Shown here piece by piece: positions 59,356 through 64,000 of a stretch of 64,000 nucleotides of DNA (its first letter is position 1; the number at the start of each line of letters is the position of its first letter). Below the pieces are notes generated by a model, which saw nothing but the letters and a program-made list of their open reading frames with translations, made no database searches and was not told the DNA's origin. The stretch is taken from assembly GCA_933228895.1 (NCBI GenBank), contig OW121857.1:7936001-8000000 (forward strand), written 5' to 3'. Source of the stretch: Platycnemis pennipes. Lineage: Eukaryota; Arthropoda; Insecta; Odonata; Platycnemididae. A program made the translations under genes and the position numbers.

Positions 59356-59639
59356 GCCATTTTAACAGAATGACAACGCGGAAGAATCCCGAAAGCTTTT
59401 TACAATCATCGGAACGTCGCGAAAATCTTCGCCAGAAATACCTTTGATGTTATCATTACCATCTTGTTGATTTTATATGCTGTTTTCCTAATCGAAACCT
59501 TATATTAATATTTTTCATATTGTATAACTATATTAATTTTTTTTTCATTGTCATATTATCTTACTTATTTTTTTCTCATTGTAATTTTAATTATTTTTCT
59601 ATTGTAATTTTATTTTTTTTTAGTATTTAGAACAACGTT

Positions 59640-59745
59640 TGTATGTATTTATATATGCTATATTTAATGCATTGACGAGGGGTTAGATGGAAGAGAGGAC
59701 TTTTCGTCCCAATCTCGCCCCAATAAAGACGTTTATCTATCTACT
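59640..59745 (+). repeat. Retroelement-like 3' tail with AATAAA
   Basis: A stretch reading gacgaggggttagatgg then AATAAA at 59722-59727 and tatctatcta looks like the 3' end of a retroposon with a short simple-repeat tail. It may belong to the Penelope element or to another element inserted beside it. The 59400-59640 stretch before it is T-rich and featureless. Confidence 0.35.
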
Positions 59746-60236
59746 TTCGAACAATGGGATTACTTTCTCACTGATTTCTGATTAAAGTTGCTCCTTCACC
59801 GTAGCCGCGAATTTTCGTAGGCCAATGAAAACGTAATGGTGGACATTTAAAAGAAATAATAAAGTCATGAACAGACGAAATTACATTCCGAATGCGGAGA
59901 GCTTAATTTGATCGGAGACGGAAACTGCCGAACACAGGTGATTGCCTGCAGTGGCATATCCTGGCGTCGTCGAATGCTCCAATTGCGAGAGCGACACCGG
60001 AAATTGACGGGGAACGGGGCTAACTTTCGCAAGCCCCCGGGACCTGTGCAAACCCAGGTTGCCGCCTTGCGGTGGGATATCAAGCGCTGAATGCTCTTCC
60101 GCGGCATGGGTGGAAGAACGCCGACCACAGCAGTCCTAGACCATTTGGGCAGCCTCCCGTCGGTAATTGGTCCCTTTCACTCCCGCTATAACGCCGGACT
60201 GATCCACCAGCAGCGGCAGGAGAGTAGGCGCTCTTA
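59746..60236. other. No recognised gene; GC-rich patch
   Basis: ORFs on both strands overlap in a GC-rich patch at 59890-60230, without recognisable domains. Probably repeat-derived. Confidence 0.35.
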
Positions 60237-60405
60237 ATGAGGGCGTTTACTTGGAACCGAAATCGCAATTTTGTACACGAAATCGTTAGATGGAAACGAA
60301 AAACGAATTTTAGTGAAAAAAAATTAATCTTCTAACCATTCACTCATAAATCAAAAATTTAAATAAGCAAAAGGTGACGCCCACCGAAAAAGCTGCTTTG
60401 ATACC
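60237..60405 (+). repeat. Dispersed copy of an array segment outside the array
   Basis: From gagggcgtttact to aaaaagctgct it matches 414-576 of unit 1 with scattered changes and small gaps. Its left and right flanks are unrelated to the array, so it moved or was copied as a separate piece. Confidence 0.65.
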
Positions 60406-60939
60406 GTTGAAGTCATTTTCCTCCCGTCCTTGACTGCTTTTAGGGGAAGGGAAGGGAGTGGAGGGGGGTTCTCGGAAGGTCTGCTCCATTGAGGTATATG
60501 GAGATGGCGCTTCCTATGCCGGCCAACGCTTGAATGTGTAAAGTGGGCGTGGCCTCTCCGCCATCTTGGTCTTCCCCAATTTACCATTGTTCTTATGGAA
60601 TAATGCACTAATTTTGCATTTTTACGATGTTTTTCATTGGTAATCCTCTTAAAGAGATCATATGCTTCCTTCTTCAAAATGCGAACTTCATATATATTTA
60701 CGGAGTATTGAGTGACATTGTCGGAGTTGCACTCAAATTAATTAAGAAATGCGGTACTCACAAATATACCAATTTCCGTACGTGCTCATTTCTTACCAAA
60801 GTATTAAATAATGAGGATACGACCTTATTATGAGTCAATTCACGAAATCATTTCAGTTGTGATTCAGAACTCTCGGAATCATTAAAACCACCGTGCATCT
60901 CGGTGATGGGGTGCGTATCAGCCATAAACCCAGAAATTC
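60406..60939. other. No recognised gene
   Basis: Short ORFs only, without domains or repeats that I recognise. Confidence 0.4.
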
Positions 60940-60942
60940 CAT

Positions 60943-60993
60943 CATGGAATAGGAACTATACGTGATCTGTCGTGGGGAAAACACACACGGGGA
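60943..60993 (+). mobile_element. Second Penelope-like fragment
   Basis: About 50 bases, ggaataggaactatacgtgat onward to the gggaaaacacac stretch, match 58300-58345 at the start of the Penelope-like segment with a few changes. It then breaks off. Confidence 0.5.
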
Positions 60994-61366
60994 ATTATTG
61001 GTCAAGCTAATTATACGGAGTGTCCCATTGATCGTGTGTCATTTTTGACCTCTAATTTTAGACACTTTCTTTTAATCCACATGGATGAAATTTGGTACCG
61101 GGCTAGAAAAAGGTTGTAAGTTTTATTGAGTCAATGCAAAATTTTAAAAATATGATCTTTTGACCCCAGAAATAGGGTCCAACCTAAAATCCAAATTTTG
61201 ACTTATGGGCTTTCAATGTTAAAATATTCGAAATTCAAAAAAGACAGAATTACTTAGCGAAATCTACAACTATTATGTTTTTGGGCACGAAGAACATGAT
61301 GGAAGAACTTTGGAGTTGGAAAATTGCATCCGTGACCCCTGTAACCCGTGGACCTCCATTTTACGT
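60994..61366. other. No recognised gene
   Basis: AT-rich, with nothing recognisable. Confidence 0.4.
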
Positions 61367-61523
61367 TCTTTATGAAGATGAGATGGGAACTAATGGCAGG
61401 CGGAGATAATGAAACGGATCAAGAGTCGAAAGATACGGATCAGAGCGGATGAATCGTCTAAAAGACCAGCACATGACCGGCAGTTCGCAGACCACTTGAG
61501 ATCCGAAGATGGTCACGCCGCAC
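61367..61523 (+). repeat. Direct repeat A, first copy
   Basis: A block from tttatgaagatgagatggg to gatggtcacgccgc is repeated at 62139-62292 with about a dozen changes. It contains no convincing gene. Confidence 0.7.
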
Positions 61524-61615
61524 AGTGTCGCAGAATCCCCGATATGCGGTCGTGGCAAGTAAAAATAAAATTACTACTCAGGGAATTTTGAGCATTGGGT
61601 TGTCCAAAGGTATAC

Positions 61616-62372
61616 CAGGGGGGTTATTTTGTAATCTCACCTTTTTAATGACTCTTTGCGGGAAGGCGGGAGATCCGTTTCGCTCTCTTAATGATCGGCT
61701 CACGAACGGTTCGTGAATTGTTGAAGCTTCTGTCGTTGAATAAACAAACGAGTGCCTGGCAACGGCGACCGCTTTCTTCAAAAATAGAGGTATACGGTGA
61801 AGGTGAGTGAAAAATTGTTTGTCCATATCATTTTAATTATTCGGATGGCCTGTCAAGATAATTCATGTCCGATAATTTCCTTTATACCAATATTGGAATT
61901 TGCATTTGTATCTCGCTACATATTACGTTAATAGTGTTTCATCATTTTTCATTTTCTCAATAGTGTTTCATTCAAGAAATCATTTGTTGATAATATACAA
62001 TTCATGATTTAAGAAAGTTTAAGCTCTTCACGTTGTGCAAATTCCAAAAATACAATTAAAAATCGATTGTATATTTCCCGCTCTTGCTTTTTTTCCAACT
62101 CAAGCTTCAAGTGGAAACGATGGTGGCTCCATTCCACGTTATTTATGTAGATGAGACGGGAACTAATGGCAGTTGGAGATAATGAAACGGATCAAGAGTC
62201 GAAAGATACGGATCAGAGCGGATGAATCGTCTAAAAGACCAGCACATGACCAACAGTTCACCGCTTGAGATCCGTAGATGGTCACGCCGCCTGGGTGGCG
62301 GAGTTTAACTACGAAAAAGTGACATTTTATGACGTATTCTCACTAAAGTGAGATTACAAAATAACCCCCCTG
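61616..62372. mobile_element. DNA transposon with perfect 25-bp inverted termini
   Basis: The termini are 61616-61640, beginning CAGGGGGGTTATTTTG, and its exact inverted complement at 62348-62372. The 757-bp interior includes the second copy of direct repeat A and has no transposase, so the element is nonautonomous. No target duplication longer than two bases was found. A further right terminus of the same family lies at 62860-62948. Confidence 0.65.
62139..62292 (+). repeat. Direct repeat A, second copy
   Basis: Same block as 61367-61523, here followed by the gccgcctgggtggcgg sequence that leads into the transposon's right terminus. Confidence 0.7.
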
Positions 62373-62822
62373 ACTAGCCTCGAGTGGCAGTCAGTTGAGT
62401 GATAAGCGAGCACCAGTTGGATATAATCATTTTGAAAGAAAGCGTTTTTCAGGTGGCAAGTCCATCGACTGAGGTCAATAGAGTGCAACGGATAATTCAA
62501 AATCATGTGGATGTCGTATTTTTCGATCGAATTCTATTTTGATAATTGTAATCACCAGGATATAGTAAGTAGAATTCAATAAATAATATATTATTAAGCA
62601 TAATATAAGTAAGTTATTTTAATTTGCGCAAGTAATAGCTATCGAAAATATGCAAATTTCATTAAAAGAATCTTTATCCAAGATCAAAACTTAAAATATT
62701 CCTGTAGATTCATGCGTTGAAACATAATGCAACGTGTTTGCTATGATCTTAACTATCGAATTAAATAAAAATTAGATGCATATATCTGCCATAACAATTG
62801 TCATTAATAATAAATGAATGCA

Positions 62823-62948
62823 ATGCCACGACCGCACATCGGGCATTCTGCGACACTGTGCGCCGCCTGGGTGGCGGAGTTTAACTACGAAAAAGTGACA
62901 TTGTATGACGTATTCTCACTAAAGTGAGATTACAGAATAACCCCCCAG
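62823..62948. mobile_element. Second right terminus of the same transposon family
   Basis: The last part repeats 62288-62372 nearly exactly (gccgcctgggtggcggagtt to ataacccccc). Its first 40 bases are the inverted complement of 61518-61556, so a second pair of inverted repeats brackets the first element. Confidence 0.6.
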
Positions 62949-63212
62949 GAGCAAGCCTCGTACCTTCAAGCCCGAAGCCGCGGTTCCCGCCGTTTTTTCA
63001 GGTTTAAAATTAATCCAAACCGCTGTTTAATCCGCACGGTTTCATATATCCATGATTAAACTCTTACTACAAGCCACTAGCAATACGACACACTGACCAC
63101 TACTGTCATTCCCGCTAATATTTACATCGATTGAGTGGTTTTCCGTAATAAAGTTTGCAAGAAAAATGTTCTCATACTACTTATTACTCAGCGAAAACTG
63201 CACCAAATCCAT
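62949..63212. other. No recognised gene
   Basis: Nothing recognisable. Confidence 0.4.
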
Positions 63213-63510
63213 GCTAATATATAAAAACGTACTGGTGTCTGTCTGTCTGTCGTCTGTTGCTTAATCACGCAAAAACTACTAGACGGATTGAGCTGAAATT
63301 TGGAATGTAGATAGGAAATGTGTCTGGGCAGAACATAGGCTATGTTAAAATACCCTCAGGGTCCCCAAAAGCCCCTGAATGGACCCTTAGATGGTTCCTG
63401 GTGGTCCCTAGCATTGAGTTCGGTGCAGTGGTCTCATTTTTTGCTTATTTAAAATACTTCCATTCAAGACAGAGGGCTGGAATTTTTTTATCGGATGGCT
63501 GAATAAATTA
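63213..63510. repeat. Arthropod-type dispersed repeat with TGTC microsatellite
   Basis: A short ctgtctgtctgtc run is followed by ttaatcacgcaaaaactac and a gacggattgagctgaaattt stretch. This phrase is widespread in arthropod repeats of unsettled class. The 60-codon ORF inside is not supported. Confidence 0.4.
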
Positions 63511-64000
63511 AGTTTCTAATTCTTTCAATCAATTTTCTATTACGCTTAGTATTTGTCTTAAAATCATATTTTTAGCTGAAAAATCTCACATTTTTCTCTG
63601 AAATCGACAATAGCATATTTCCTTGACAACCAGAGATCAGTGTAAAAGTTCTTTGATTTTCAAAGGACATTCAAGCCTCTAGTATTTAAATATCACGTTT
63701 TTTTGCAGGCCCATGATAACACGTAGAAATAAATTCTATATAAGAGGGGCCCAGGGTCCAGAGGGTCCCATGTTTGATGTTTCTTATGGTTTGAAAAAGA
63801 AGTTAAAAAAGAGAAACGAATAACGGTCACCGCCTCGTGGCGTTTCTCGGGTATTGTTAAGAACCGTAAAAAAAAGTTTTCTTCCCAGTACGAGAGACGG
63901 GCCACATAGAATATGTATGGAGGTACTTTGTGCTCTCGCTGCATGTGTTTATCAACATTTAACGAAAACATTTTTATTTCAAAAAGAAACAAAAAAATAC
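63511..64000. other. No recognised gene at right edge
   Basis: A minus-strand ORF of 99 codons (63693-63992) has no recognisable domain and ends near the window edge. It is likely repeat-derived. Confidence 0.35.

Noticed and set aside
63693..63992. Minus-strand 99-codon ORF at the right edge
   Set aside because: No recognisable domain and near the window edge. It looks repeat-derived, so it is not called as a gene.

Overview
The window is eukaryotic nuclear DNA, most probably from an arthropod and likely an insect. It has GT-AG introns, a TATA-box promoter, AATAAA poly(A) signals, AT-rich intergenic DNA and a dense mix of Ty1/copia, CR1/Jockey-like LINE, Penelope-like, Harbinger-like, hAT-like and foldback elements. 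The species cannot be named from the sequence. There are no bacterial-type genes, CRISPR arrays, rRNA genes or convincing tRNA genes.

Positions 1-53447 are a tandem segmental duplication of three and a half units (1-8831, 8832-26705, 26706-45712, 45713-53447). A full unit carries, in order: several kb of conserved noncoding DNA, an inverted-repeat/hAT-like composite, a degenerate LINE reverse-transcriptase fragment, a ~735-bp foldback element, the tail of a CR1-like LINE, ~1.4 kb of upstream DNA, and one host-type gene. That gene has a 70-nt coding exon for a signal peptide, a 282-nt phase-1 intron, and one long exon encoding a short acidic N-terminal region followed by perfect-length 63-residue Thr/Ser-rich repeats. 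Almost every repeat ends in Arg-Lys-Arg-Arg. I read it as a secreted, cysteine-free, mucin-like polyprotein designed to be cut by a furin-like protease into many near-identical peptides. I do not recognise the family. Copy 1 (13 repeats) and copy 2 (12 repeats) are open. Copy 3 (25 repeats) is broken by frameshifts and by a 1.95-kb Harbinger-like insertion. Unit 4 ends before the gene.

The units differ mainly by later events. Unit 1 lacks a ~4.75-kb block. Unit 2 carries an apparently intact copia element (14666-19143) with identical 177-bp LTRs and a 5-bp target duplication, inserted in the foldback element. Unit 3 carries a hAT-like element and the Harbinger-like insertion. Unit 4 has an extra ~0.8 kb and a deletion.

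Positions 53448-64000 lie outside the array and hold only transposon debris: a possible Mutator-like transposase fragment, an inverted repeat enclosing a hammerhead-like motif, a reverse-oriented CR1-like LINE tail, a Penelope-like element with a GIY-YIG endonuclease, a dispersed copy of an array segment, and nested terminal-inverted-repeat elements near the right end. No intact host gene was seen there.
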